From: Thermomicrobiales bacterium
GTDB taxonomy: Bacteria > Chloroflexota > Chloroflexia > Thermomicrobiales > CADCWN01
DNA length: 44,824 bases
Assembly: GCA_030446685.1 (NCBI GenBank)
Contig: JAUJMV010000008.1
Coordinates: 220,369-265,192 of the forward strand
Direction: 5' to 3'
In this document: one piece after another, positions 22,796-31,798 of the stretch
Numbering within the stretch: the first letter of the stretch is position 1
Layout of the letters: every line of letters begins with the position of its first letter
Position numbers and translations under genes: made by a program
Notes under the pieces: model-generated
The model's database searches: none
Told to the model about the DNA's origin: nothing
The model's input: only the letters and a program-made list of their open reading frames with translations

Positions 22796-24691
22796 ATGTT
22801 CGATGCCCTGACCCTCGCCGCCGTCGTGGATGAGCTGAACGACCGCGTCCTCGACGGGCGGGTGCAGCGCGTGCTGCTGCTCGCCCCGCTGACCTTCGGG
22901 CTGGAGCTCTACGCGGAGGGCGCGCGCCACCAGTTGCTGCTCAGCGCCGACGCGCGCGACGCCCGCGTCCACCTCGTCGGCGGGCGGCTGACCGGCGACG
23001 CCGCACGGGTCACGCCGCTGCTCCTCCTGCTGCGCAAGTACGTCCGCGGCGCGCGGCTCGTCCGCGTCTACCAGGACCCGCCGCTCGAACGGGTCCTCTT
23101 CCTGCGCTTCGCCAAGTTCTTCGTGGCGGAGACGGAGCCCGAGCCCGACGAGGCGGCGGACCCCGACGCGGACGACGAGCCGGTCGAGGGGGAGCTGCGC
23201 GAGACGACGCTGGCGGTCGAGATCATGGGGCGGCACAGCAACCTGATCCTGATCGGCGAGGACGGGCGCATCCTCGACAGCGCCAAGCGGGTGCCGGCCC
23301 GCCTCAGCCGCGTCCGCCAGATCCTGCCGCGCGGCGCCTACGAGCCGGCCCCGCCGCAGGAGAAGGCCGACCCGCGCGCGGTCGGCCCGCGCGAGTTGGG
23401 GGCGATCCTGGCTGCCGAGCCCGCCGCGCCGCTCCACCGATCGCTGGTCGGCGCGCTGCGCGGCCTCAGCCCCCAGGTCGCGCGCGAGGCGGCGTTCCGC
23501 GCGGCCGGGACGGCGCGGGCGACCTGCGGCGATCTGGTCGGGCGCGAGGACGCGCTGCGCCGCGCGCTCGACGAGCTCTACGCCCCGCTGCGCACGGGGG
23601 CCTGGACCCCCGCGCTCTACCTCAAGCCGGCCGGCGAGGGGGGGGCTGAGGGCGGGCCGGACGCGGCGGGGGAGCCGGTCGCCTTCTCGCCCTTCCCCCT
23701 CTTCCACCTGCGCGAGCTGACCGAGGAGCGGCCGGGCGGCATCTCCGCGACGATCGAGCGCTTCTTCGGCGCGACCCGGCGGGTGCAGGCGCACGCGCAG
23801 CGCAAGGAGGCGCTCGCCGCCCAGATCCGGCAGGACCGCGAGCGCGTCGCCGGCCGCGAGCGGGCGCTGGAGGGCGAGGCGCGGCGCGCGGAGGAGGCCG
23901 AACGCTGGCGGCGCTGGGGCGAGGCGATCTACGCCTACGCCTGGGCGCTCGAGCCGGGGCAGCGCGAGCTGACGACCGAGGACGGCCTGACGGTGCCGCT
24001 CGACCCCGACCGCTCGCCGAGCGAGAACGCGCAGGCGTACTTCGAGCGCTACCGCAAGGCCCAGAGCGCCGCCGCCAACCTGCCGGACCTGCTGGAGGAG
24101 GCGCGCAACGGCCTCCGCTACCTCGACCAGCTCCTCACCCTGCTGGACCTCGCCGAGCGCTACGAGGAGATCGCCGCGCTCGATCGCGAGTGGCAGGAGT
24201 GGCGCCGGGGGCCGGCGGAGGGCGGAGGGCGGAGGGCGGAGGGCGGAGGACAGGCGGCGGGGGGGAAGGGCCGGAAGGCGGGGGGCGGGCAGTGGGCCGG
24301 CGGGGGCGCGCGGCCGCAGCACCTGCGGGCGCGTGGGGGCCATCAGATTTTCATCGGGCACACCGGGACGCAGAACGAGGCGGTGACCTTCGAGATCGGG
24401 CGGTCCGAGGACCTCTGGCTGCACAGCCGCGGGGTGCCGGGCGCGCACGTCATCCTGCGCTGGGCCGGCGACCGGGAGGACGACGCCGTCCTGCAGGCCG
24501 CCGCCGAACTGGCCGCGCACTACAGCGCCAACCGCCAGGCCGGGCGGGTCGAGGTGGACTACGCCCGGCGGCGCGACGTGCGCAAGATCAAGGGCGCCGG
24601 CCCCGGCATGGTCACCTACCGCAACGAGCGCACCGTGCGGGTCGTCCCGCGCGCCGAGGCGGATCTGCGTAAGCTGGGATTGCTGGTGTAG
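22796..24691 (+). CDS. rqcH: Rqc2-like NFACT protein RqcH (ribosome quality control)
   Basis: About 631 residues. The NFACT-N domain starts MFDALTLAAVVDELNDRVLD and keeps the motif VEIMGRHSNLILIGEDGRIL. Helical coiled coils follow (AQAYFERYRKAQSAAANLPD), then the NFACT-R domain FEIGRSEDLWLHSRGVPGAH and DVRKIKGAGPGMVTYRNE near the end. RqcH binds the stalled large ribosomal subunit with a peptidyl-tRNA and recruits Ala-tRNA to add C-terminal alanine tails that mark the protein for decay. ATG 22796 follows GGAGGAGTGCCGGTCC. A heptamer tandem repeat inside the linker between coiled coil and NFACT-R (24215-24249) adds a Gly/Arg-rich stretch without breaking the frame. Confidence 0.9.
   Translation: MFDALTLAAVVDELNDRVLDGRVQRVLLLAPLTFGLELYAEGARHQLLLSADARDARVHLVGGRLTGDAARVTPLLLLLRKYVRGARLVRVYQDPPLERVLFLRFAKFFVAETEPEPDEAADPDADDEPVEGELRETTLAVEIMGRHSNLILIGEDGRILDSAKRVPARLSRVRQILPRGAYEPAPPQEKADPRAVGPRELGAILAAEPAAPLHRSLVGALRGLSPQVAREAAFRAAGTARATCGDLVGREDALRRALDELYAPLRTGAWTPALYLKPAGEGGAEGGPDAAGEPVAFSPFPLFHLRELTEERPGGISATIERFFGATRRVQAHAQRKEALAAQIRQDRERVAGRERALEGEARRAEEAERWRRWGEAIYAYAWALEPGQRELTTEDGLTVPLDPDRSPSENAQAYFERYRKAQSAAANLPDLLEEARNGLRYLDQLLTLLDLAERYEEIAALDREWQEWRRGPAEGGGRRAEGGGQAAGGKGRKAGGGQWAGGGARPQHLRARGGHQIFIGHTGTQNEAVTFEIGRSEDLWLHSRGVPGAHVILRWAGDREDDAVLQAAAELAAHYSANRQAGRVEVDYARRRDVRKIKGAGPGMVTYRNERTVRVVPRAEADLRKLGLLV
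24215..24249. repeat. Heptamer tandem repeat (GCGGAGG)x5 inside rqcH
   Basis: Five uninterrupted copies of GCGGAGG run at 24215-24249. They keep the rqcH frame open and code Gly/Arg/Glu repeats in a linker. No inverted partner was found within about 150 bases, unlike the other heptamer elements here. Confidence 0.85.
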
Positions 24692-24869
24692 CAGCCCCGC
24701 GCCGGGGCCTGCCACGCGCGGGGGCGGAACGCTCCCGCCCGTGCCGAACCGCCGGGCGCTGGCGCCGCGTGACCATCGCCAGCGTTCGCCGTTCTCTCCT
24801 GTGCAAGCGGGCGACCGGTGTCGGTCCCCGCCCGGTGCGGAACCGGCGGCACGGGAGGAGGAGGCGACC

Positions 24870-26657
24870 ATGCGCGGGGTGCGGGTGCTGCTGGCGGTGC
24901 TGCTCCTCCTGGCCGGGGCGGGCGGCTGGACGGCCCGGTCCGCCGGGGGCACGGCGGCGGCGGCGCCGGCCGGCGATGTGATGGGCGCTTTGCGGGAGGA
25001 GTTGGCCGGGCTGGTCGGCGGCTGGGCCGGCCAGAACGCGGTCAGCGTCACCGACCTGCAGACCGGGCAGACCGTCTCGGTCAACGGCGCGCGCCCGCAG
25101 CCGGCCGGCTGCACGATCAAGATCTTCATCATGATGGCGATCGCGCAGGACATCGAGGCGGGGCGCTACACCAAGGCCGACGTCGCCGCCCTGGTGCGGG
25201 ACGCGATGGGGCCGAGCAACGTCGCCCCGGCCCGCGAGCTGATCCGCATCGCCGGCGGCGGCGACATCGGCGCGGGCATCCGCCGGATCAACGCGATCAT
25301 GGCGGGGCTGGGCGCCAGGGGTTCGATCCTGACCCACCCGCCCGGCTACCCCTGGGAGGAGTACGGCTACCGGGCGAGCCACGGGATCGTCGACAACCTG
25401 CTGGTCGCCGACGAGCTGAACCTGATGCTCGGCAAGCTCTACCGCGGCGAGGCGCTGTCGCGCGCGGCGACCGACTACGTGCTGTGGAGCATGACCCTGG
25501 CGATCCCCGGCCAGAACGCCTCGCTCGGCGGGCCGCTGCCGGACGAGGCCACGCTCTACCACAAGATCGGCCTGGTCTACGCCCCCTACAACACCTGGAA
25601 CGACGCCGGCATCGTCACCTTCGCGCGCGGCGGGCGGACCTACGCCTACGCCATCTCCTACCTCGGCTCGTTCGGGCCGGATTGGCGGGAGGCCTACCGG
25701 CACGGCGCCAGCGTCTCCGCCGCCGCCTGGGAGCGGTTGAGCGCCCACTACGCATCGGCGCCGGTGGTGGAGCGGTGCTTCGCGGAGACGGACCGCTGCG
25801 TCTACGGGATCTTCTACCGCTACTGGCGCGACAACGGCGGGCTGGCCCAGCAGGGGCTGCCCCTGACCGGCCGGTTCGAGGAGGTCAACCCGACCGACGG
25901 CCGCACCTACACGGTGCAGTATTTCGAGCGCGCCCGCTTCGAGCTGCACCCCGAACACGCCGGGACGCCGTACGAGGTGCTGCTCGGGCAGCTCGGGCGC
26001 GAGCAGTTCGCGGCGAAGTACCCCAACGGCGGGCCGGCGGCCGGCGGCGGCGACGTCTGCTTCGCGGAGACCGGCCGCTGCGTGCGCGGCGTCTTCCACG
26101 ACTACTGGGAGCGCAACGGCGGCCTGGCGCAGCAGGGCTACCCGATCTCCGGCGAGTTCGAGGAGGTCAACCCGACCGACGGCCGGACCTATCGGGTGCA
26201 GTACTTCGAGCGGGCGCGCTTCGAGTTCCACCCCGAGCACGCCAACACACCCCATGTCGTGCTGCTCGGGCTGCTGGGGCGGGAGCAGTTCATCGCGCGC
26301 TATCCGGGCGGCCAGCCGGTCGCCGCCGGCCTGGCGACCTTCGTCGCGCCGGCCGCCCCGCGCCCGGACGCCCGCGCGACCCTCCTGCGCCAGCTCGCCG
26401 ACTACGACCGCTTCCGGGTGGGCGCGGCGACCGGCGACGACGCCGACCCGACCCTGGGCTGGCGGGGTTACGACCGCGCGCTCGAACGCTTCCTGATGGT
26501 CCGGCCGGAGCTGCGCGCCTACCTGCTCTGGTACTACCGCGTCGTCGCGCCGGGCGACCTCCCCGGCCGCGCCTACCACCCACCGGCGGCGGCCCTCCTC
26601 GCGCCGCCCTCCCTGGACCGCTACCTCGCCGGGGAGGCGGCGCCCGACGGCAGGTAG
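24870..26657 (+). CDS. Exported beta-lactamase-fold protein with two NGGLAQQG repeats
   Basis: 595 residues with an N-terminal signal peptide (MRGVRVLLAVLLLLAGAGGW). The first 300 residues follow the class A beta-lactamase/penicillin-binding order: VSVTDLQTGQTVSVNG, then PAGCTIKIFIMMAIAQDIE in the SxxK place, GPSNVAPARELI in the SDN place and YHKIGLVYAPYN in the KTG place. The usual nucleophile Ser is Cys here. Two repeats of about 85 residues come next, each starting CFAETxRCVxG and containing NGGLAQQG, VNPTDGRTY and VQYFERARFE; this repeat is, from memory, common in Chloroflexota surface proteins. ATG 24870 follows GGGAGGAGGAGGCGACC. Substrate unknown; peptidoglycan-related or inactive fold are both possible. 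Confidence 0.75.
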   Translation: MRGVRVLLAVLLLLAGAGGWTARSAGGTAAAAPAGDVMGALREELAGLVGGWAGQNAVSVTDLQTGQTVSVNGARPQPAGCTIKIFIMMAIAQDIEAGRYTKADVAALVRDAMGPSNVAPARELIRIAGGGDIGAGIRRINAIMAGLGARGSILTHPPGYPWEEYGYRASHGIVDNLLVADELNLMLGKLYRGEALSRAATDYVLWSMTLAIPGQNASLGGPLPDEATLYHKIGLVYAPYNTWNDAGIVTFARGGRTYAYAISYLGSFGPDWREAYRHGASVSAAAWERLSAHYASAPVVERCFAETDRCVYGIFYRYWRDNGGLAQQGLPLTGRFEEVNPTDGRTYTVQYFERARFELHPEHAGTPYEVLLGQLGREQFAAKYPNGGPAAGGGDVCFAETGRCVRGVFHDYWERNGGLAQQGYPISGEFEEVNPTDGRTYRVQYFERARFEFHPEHANTPHVVLLGLLGREQFIARYPGGQPVAAGLATFVAPAAPRPDARATLLRQLADYDRFRVGAATGDDADPTLGWRGYDRALERFLMVRPELRAYLLWYYRVVAPGDLPGRAYHPPAAALLAPPSLDRYLAGEAAPDGR

Positions 26658-27379
26658 CGGCGCGGGGGCGGGCGGGCGCGCGTTCCACACCGCCCGGAGA
26701 GAGCAGGCCAAACGCCGCCGCCCGAGCGATAGTTCGGCGCGGCCTAACTGATTGCCCGCCGCTGACGGGGCGCCCTCACCCTCCCCCGGCCCCGCCGCCA
26801 CGCCCAGGGGGCGCCCGGCACCCGGCTCCCAATGCTGGGAGAGGGAGGGGGAGCAGGGGCCGACGGGGCGAACCGAGGCGGCGCGGGGCGGGGACGCCGC
26901 GCCCAGGCGCGACACGGCGCGGGGGGGAAATGGGGGGATTTGGGGGTCATTTTGGCTGTCCTCCTGGCCCCTCGCCGGGGTCGTTTTCCTTGATATAGCG
27001 CCATAATCGCTCCGGCTGGAGGCGGTTCGTTTCGCGAAAACGCCGTTCTCGCGGCCGGGCGTGTCCGCGCGGGGGGCGGGGCGTGCGCGCCCGGATACCG
27101 ATCGGACCCGGCGGCGGGGGCGGGCGGTGCCAGGGGGCGGGAGGGGTAGGGGCGGGTCGGCGGGTCGGCGGGCGGGCGGATGGGGGGCGGAGGCCGCGCG
27201 ATCGGCCGTGCGGCTCGCTGGTGTCTGGCTCGTCGGGGACCCGACCCTGAATTGTTGCGCGCCCGGCGGGAGCGGCCTTTTTCGTTGCCCGGTGCTAGAC
27301 TATTCAGCGTGCCGACGCACGCGGCGACGGGTCCGGTCGCCGCGGGGCGGGCCGGTGGGGGCGATGAGGACATGGCAGG
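26658..27379. other. Intergenic region with repeats, no gene recognised
   Basis: Holds a G/C foldback (26771-26855), a GGGTCGGC octamer run near 27150-27175, and a possible -10 TAGACT near 27293 before the alpha/beta hydrolase. Long open frames here look like random high-GC frames. Confidence 0.45.
26771..26855. repeat. CCCTCACCCTCCCCC / GGGAGAGGGAGGGGGAG foldback
   Basis: A C-rich left arm (CGCCCTCACCCTCCCCC from 26771) faces a G-rich right arm (GGGAGAGGGAGGGGGAG to about 26853). The inner bases CTCCC-AATGCT-GGGAG make a tight hairpin. Imperfect match; placed between genes. Confidence 0.55.
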
Positions 27380-28306
27380 ATGATGGGTTTCCGACGGGGC
27401 CGCAGGCCGCTGCACTACGTCGTGCCGCTCGGGGTGGGGGCGCTCGCCGGGGCGCTGGGGGTGGCGGCCTACACGACCCGCGAGTTGAACGGGCCGGTGC
27501 GGCGCACCTGGCGCGACGATTTCACCTTCTCCCCGTTCGAGGTGCAGGTCGACTTCGAGCCGGTCAGCTTCCGCACCGACGACGGGGTGACGCTGCGCGG
27601 CTGGTGGTTTACCCGGCCGGCGAGCGACCGTGTGATTGTCGGCTGCACCGGACACCGCGGGACCAAGCAGGACCTGCTCGGCATCGGCTCGGGGCTGTGG
27701 CGGGCGGGCAGCAACGTGCTGCTCTTCGACTACCGCGGCTGCGGCGAGAGCGACACGGCCCCGCTGTCGGTCGGCCACAACGAGCAGGCCGACCTCCGCG
27801 CGGCGGTGGGCTTCGCGCGGGAGCGCCTGCCGGGCGGGCGTATCGGCATCGTCGGCTACTCGATGGGCGGGGCGCTGGCGATCCTCACCGCCGCGACCGA
27901 CCCGAGCGTGCGCGCGGTCGTCACCGACTGCGCCTACGCGTCGCTGCGCGAGGTGGTCGCGCACGCCTACCGGCGGCGGCGGGTGCCGGCGCAGCTCCTG
28001 GCGCTGACCGACCTGCTGAACCAGTGGCGCCACGGCTACTCGCTGGCGGCGCTGCGCCCGGTGGACGTGGTCGGCGCGATCGCCCCGCGCCCGATCCTGA
28101 TCATCCACGGCGGGGCGGACATGGTGACGCCGGTCGAGCAGGGGCGCCAGCTCTACGCGGCGGCGGGGGAGCCGAAGGAGCTGTGGATCGTGCCCGACGT
28201 CCCCCACTGCGGCGCCTACTTCGCCGACCGCCGCGGCTATGTCGAGCGCGTCGCCGCGTTCTTCGACCGCGCGCTGACGGGTGGCGCTGGCGCGGTTGCG
28301 CGCTGA
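27380..28306 (+). CDS. Alpha/beta hydrolase, membrane-anchored
   Basis: 308 residues. An N-terminal hydrophobic segment (YVVPLGVGALAGALGVAAYT) suggests a signal anchor. The hydrolase core shows the nucleophile elbow IGIVGYSMGGALAI (Ser), the acid in ILIIHGGADMVTP (Asp) and the base in VPDVPHCGAYFADR (His). The oxyanion region lies at VGCTGHRGTKQD. Such enzymes cleave esters, amides or other bonds; the substrate is not known. Two consecutive ATG codons follow GAGGACATGGCAGG. The oxidoreductase gene is convergent, 25 bases past its stop. Confidence 0.85.
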   Translation: MMGFRRGRRPLHYVVPLGVGALAGALGVAAYTTRELNGPVRRTWRDDFTFSPFEVQVDFEPVSFRTDDGVTLRGWWFTRPASDRVIVGCTGHRGTKQDLLGIGSGLWRAGSNVLLFDYRGCGESDTAPLSVGHNEQADLRAAVGFARERLPGGRIGIVGYSMGGALAILTAATDPSVRAVVTDCAYASLREVVAHAYRRRRVPAQLLALTDLLNQWRHGYSLAALRPVDVVGAIAPRPILIIHGGADMVTPVEQGRQLYAAAGEPKELWIVPDVPHCGAYFADRRGYVERVAAFFDRALTGGAGAVAR

Positions 28307-28331
28307 AGCAGCCGCCCGGCCGCCCCGGCGA

Positions 28332-29426
28332 TCAGGCCCGGTCCTCGGCCAGGGGCAGCTCCACCGGGGCGCCCTCGCGGGCGGACAGCGCGACCGCGTC
28401 GAGCACCTCCTGGCAGCGCATCCCGTCGTAGAAGTCGGGCGACGGGGCGGTGTCGTCGCGGATGGCCTCGATGAAGTCGGTCATGACGCGCTGCGGGTTG
28501 CCGAGCAGGTAGTCGGGCGGGGCCTTGACCGTGGCGAAGCCGCCGTACCGCGCCTGGTCGCCGCCGAGGCAGAGCTGCACCTCGTCGCCGCCCTGGTCCC
28601 ACTTCTCGATCTCGTAGATCACCGCGCCCTTCGTGCCGTAGATCTCGACCCGCTGGTGGTTGTTGCGGCCGATCGCGCACTGGCTGGCGTTGATGACCCC
28701 CTCGGCGCCGCCCGCGAAGCGGGCGCGGAAGGAGGCCGCGTCGTCGACGTCGACCTCGCCGATGCCCCCGGTTGTCAGGGGCCGCCGGGGGGTGAAGGTG
28801 CGCAACCGCCCCTCCACGCCGGCGAACTCGCCGATCCAGAAGCGGCACAGGTCGACCAGGTGCGAGGCCAGGTCGCCGAGGGCGCCGCTCCCCGACTCGG
28901 CGCGGGTCTGCCGCCAGCGCAGCGGGGTCGCGGGGTCGTGGAGCGTGCCGTTGAAGTAGTTGGCGTAGACGTGGTAGATCTCGCCCAGTTCGCCGCCGCG
29001 GATGAGGTCGCGGACGAAGCCGGCGGCGGGGACCCAACGGTAGCGGAAGTTGACCGCCGTCTTCAGCCCGCCCCGCTCGGCCCGCTCGTGCATGCGGCGC
29101 GCGCCGGCATAGTCCAGCGCGAGCGGCTTTTCGCAGAGGACGTGCTTGCCGGCGTCGAGGGCGGCGAGCGCGATCGGCTCGTGGGAGGCGTTGGGCGTGC
29201 AGACGCTGACGGCGTCGAGCGGGAGGGCGAGGAGGTCGCGGTAGTCGGCGAAGACGCGCGGCACGCCGAAGCGTTCCGCCGCGCGGCGGGCGTTCGCCTC
29301 GACCGGGTCGGCGACGGCCACCAGTTCGGCCTTGCCCGCCTCCTGGCAGGACTGGTAGGCCGGCAAGTGCCGGAGGAGCGCGACCGCGCCCGCGCCGATC
29401 AGCCCGACCTTGATCCTGTCAGCCAC
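28332..29426 (-). CDS. Gfo/Idh/MocA-family NAD(P)-dependent dehydrogenase
   Basis: 364 residues, intact. The Rossmann motif VGLIGAGAVALLRHLPAYQS starts the NAD(P)-binding domain. SVCTPNASHEPIALAALDAG and KHVLCEKPLALD (the EKP motif with the catalytic Lys) follow, then NFRYRWVPA and GDLASHLVDLCRFWIGE in the substrate domain. Family members oxidise or reduce sugars and inositols. GTG 29426 follows GGGAGGGCGCGG and is a better start than any upstream codon. The gene lies beside an alpha/beta hydrolase and near a sulfatase, which would suit sugar-conjugate breakdown, but this is only context. Confidence 0.85.
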   Translation of the reverse strand: MADRIKVGLIGAGAVALLRHLPAYQSCQEAGKAELVAVADPVEANARRAAERFGVPRVFADYRDLLALPLDAVSVCTPNASHEPIALAALDAGKHVLCEKPLALDYAGARRMHERAERGGLKTAVNFRYRWVPAAGFVRDLIRGGELGEIYHVYANYFNGTLHDPATPLRWRQTRAESGSGALGDLASHLVDLCRFWIGEFAGVEGRLRTFTPRRPLTTGGIGEVDVDDAASFRARFAGGAEGVINASQCAIGRNNHQRVEIYGTKGAVIYEIEKWDQGGDEVQLCLGGDQARYGGFATVKAPPDYLLGNPQRVMTDFIEAIRDDTAPSPDFYDGMRCQEVLDAVALSAREGAPVELPLAEDRA

Positions 29427-29513
29427 CCGCGCCCTCCCAATCGCCGATCCCCGCGCCGGCCGGAACTTGCCGGCTAGCCGCGACGCCGTTGTGCTGCCGA
29501 TCCGCCGCCCGCA

Positions 29514-29519
29514 AGTATA
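29514..29519 (-). promoter_or_regulatory. -10 box TATACT upstream of the Gfo/Idh/MocA gene
   Basis: TATACT on the minus strand, 87 bases before the GTG start. No clear -35 box. Confidence 0.4.
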
Positions 29520-29725
29520 CACCCTGCTCGGGTCCCGGAGGCGCGATGACGGTGGCACCGAGGGGCAGGGCGCCCGCGCGTTCCATCGGGACGAAGCGCC
29601 GGCCGTACATGGATTCCAACGGGCGGCGCGGCGGTTCGGTGCGCCGTGCCGGCGCGCGCGCGGCGGGACCGTGCCCAGGTCGGGAGTGGATCGGACAATC
29701 GCAAGGGGCCACGGGGAACGGACGC

Positions 29726-30136
29726 ATGTTATGTCCCGTCTGCCAGACCGTGGATTTGCGCATGACCGACCGGCAGGGGGTGGAGGTTGGGCGCGGACTA
29801 TGGACACCCGCCTGCCCGAGCAGGTAGTAGCGCGCCCGCGGTGTCTGGCTCGATCGCGGTGAGCTGGACAAGATCATCGAGCGGCGGACTCCAGGGCGGC
29901 GCCGGCGCGCCGGGGGTAGTCGGCGGGGAGCGGGAGGGGTACGGCGAGCGGCGCCAGCGCGTAGCCTCGGCTATCTGCCGCCGATCTGGGTTCGAGGCGG
30001 CGCACGCGGCGCGAGTACGACCGGGACCGGGAGCACGAGGGGCGCTACCACAAGTACCCCCGGCATGGCGACGACTATTACAAGCGCAAGAAGCGCAAGT
30101 CGTTCTCGGCAGCGCCAAGACTTGTTCGACATCTAG
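29726..30136 (+). CDS. TFIIB-type zinc-ribbon protein, broken
   Basis: The start MLCPVCQTVDLRMTDRQGVE carries the first CxxC knuckle. Downstream GVWLDRGELDKIIER is the usual second half of the zf-TFIIB family, and the end DDYYKRKKRKSF then DLFDI is also typical. The second CxxC, expected just before GVWLDRGEL, is not readable: about 30 bases between 29790 and 29832 do not fit the family and contain TAG codons. The middle and end also need slips to join. Bacterial members are short cytoplasmic proteins of unknown role. The ATG follows an A/G-rich CGGGGAACGGACG. Confidence 0.55.
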
Positions 30137-30285
30137 CACGCCCCCGCCACGGGACGATACCGATCCGAGAACGCCCGCGCCCCGTAGCGGATGACGCCGG
30201 AGGTGTACAGCCGCGCCGGGGTGTGCTAGGGTGCCGCCCGTGATCCGAGAGTAGCCGCCGCGAGGCGGGATTGCGGGAGGGCGGG

Positions 30286-31643
30286 ATGGCGGAGGCGCAG
30301 GCGGAGCGACCGAACGTCGTGGTCTTCTTCACCGATCAGCAGCGCTGGGACACCACCGGGCTGCACGGCAACCCGCTCGACCTCACGCCGAACCTCGACC
30401 GGCTGGCGCGGGCCGGGACGCACGTCGCCCACTCCTTCACCTGCCAGCCGGTCTGCGCCCCGGCGCGCTCCTCCCTGCAGACCGGCCTCTACGCCACCGC
30501 GACCGGCGTCTGGCGCAACGGCATCCCCCTGCCGCCGGACCTCCCGACCCTCGCCCAGCACTTCGGGGCGGCGGGCTACGCGACGGGCTACATCGGCAAG
30601 TGGCACCTGGCGGCGGAGGAGCCGGTCACGGCGCCCCGGCGCGGCGGCTACGACTACTGGCTGGCGTCGAACGCGCTGGAGTTCACCTCCGACGCCTACG
30701 ACACCGTGCTGTACGACGGTGACAATCAGCCGGTGAAGCTGCCCGGCTACCGCGTGGACGCACTGACCGACGCGGCGATCCGCTTCATCGACGACCGCAA
30801 GGATCGCCCTTCTTCCTCTTCCTCTCCTTCCTGGAGCCGCACCACCAGAACCACCGCGACGACTACCCCGCGCCGGACGGTTACCGCGCGCGGTACGCCG
30901 GGCGCTGGACGCCGCCCGACCTCGCCGCGCTCGGCGGGACCGCGCCGCAGCACCTCCCCGGCTACTACGGGATGGTCAAGCGCCTCGACGAGGCGCTCGG
31001 GCGCCTGCTCGACGCGCTGAAGAGTCAGGGGCTGGACGAGAACACGATCGTCCTCTTCACCGCCGACCACGGCTGCCACTTCAAGACACGCAATGCCGAG
31101 TACAAGCGCTCCTGCCACGAGGCGTCGATCCGCGTGCCGACCGCCCTGCGTGGGCCGGGCTTCGACGGCGGCGGGCAGGTCCGCGAGCTGGTCAGCCTGG
31201 TCGACCTGCCGCCGACGCTCCTCGACGCCGCGGGCCTGCCGGTGCCGGAGGCGATGCAGGGGCGCTCGATCCTGCCGCTGCTGCGCGGCGAGCGTGCCGG
31301 CTGGCCGGAGGAGGTCTTCATCCAGATCAGCGAGAGCCAGGTGGGGCGGGCGGTGCGGACGGGGCGCTGGAAGTACAGCGTCGTCGCGCCCGACAAGCAC
31401 GGCGGGCGCGACGCGGGGTCCGACCGCTACGTCGAGGACTGCCTCTACGACCTGCTGGCCGACCCGGACGAGCTGACCAACCTGATCGGCCTGCCGTCGC
31501 ACCGGGAGGTCGCCGCCGTCCTGCGCGAGCGGCTGATCGGGCGGATGGTGGCGGCGGGCGAGGCGGCGCCGACGATCGCGCCCGCGCCCCCGACCGAGCC
31601 GCGCGGCCAGCGCCGGGTCAGCCCCGAGGAGGCGCGAAGCTGA
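30286..31643 (+). CDS. Sulfatase (formylglycine-dependent, CxPxR type), one slip
   Basis: About 452 residues. The start NVVVFFTDQQRWDTTG gives the first metal Asp pair. The active-site motif CAPARSSLQTG has the Cys that becomes formylglycine. GYIGKWHLA and LFTADHGCHFKT (Asp-His metal ligands) complete the alkaline-phosphatase-fold core. Family members hydrolyse sulfate esters or sometimes phosphonates. A slip near 30808 breaks the frame; adding one T to GCCCTTCTTCC restores FLFLSFLEPHHQN. ATG 30286 follows GGGAGGGCGGG. No signal peptide, so probably cytoplasmic; a maturase gene (FGE) is not in this window. The next gene on the same strand is a D-aminoacylase-like amidohydrolase. Confidence 0.85.
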
Positions 31644-31679
31644 CTGGACAGGGCGAGACCGTCGCGGCGAAGAGTTTTC

Positions 31680-31742
31680 ACCACAGAGATCACAGAGATC
31701 ACAGAGAATGAAAATGACGGCGGTCTCCGTGATCTCCGTGGT
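31680..31742. repeat. CACAGAGAT nonamer foldback repeat
   Basis: Left arm ACCACAGAGATCACAGAGA at 31680-31698 (tandem CACAGAGAT units) pairs with TCTCCGTGATCTCCGTGGT at 31724-31742 across a 25-nt spacer. The two mismatches are A/C when read on the plus strand but become G-U pairs in RNA from the minus strand. Lies between the sulfatase and amidohydrolase genes. Confidence 0.85.
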
Positions 31743-31798
31743 CGATCCGTTGTCTTCCGCGGCGCCCCGCCGTAGGGCGCGCGACAAGGGAGAAGGGG

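Noticed and set aside
22193..25153. 986-codon minus-strand frame across rqcH
   Set aside because: It covers two real plus-strand genes and shows only low-complexity composition.
29419..29725. Minus-strand frame with MYGRRFVPMERAG
   Set aside because: No ribosome binding site or family match, and it overlaps the promoter of the Gfo/Idh/MocA gene; not supported as a gene.
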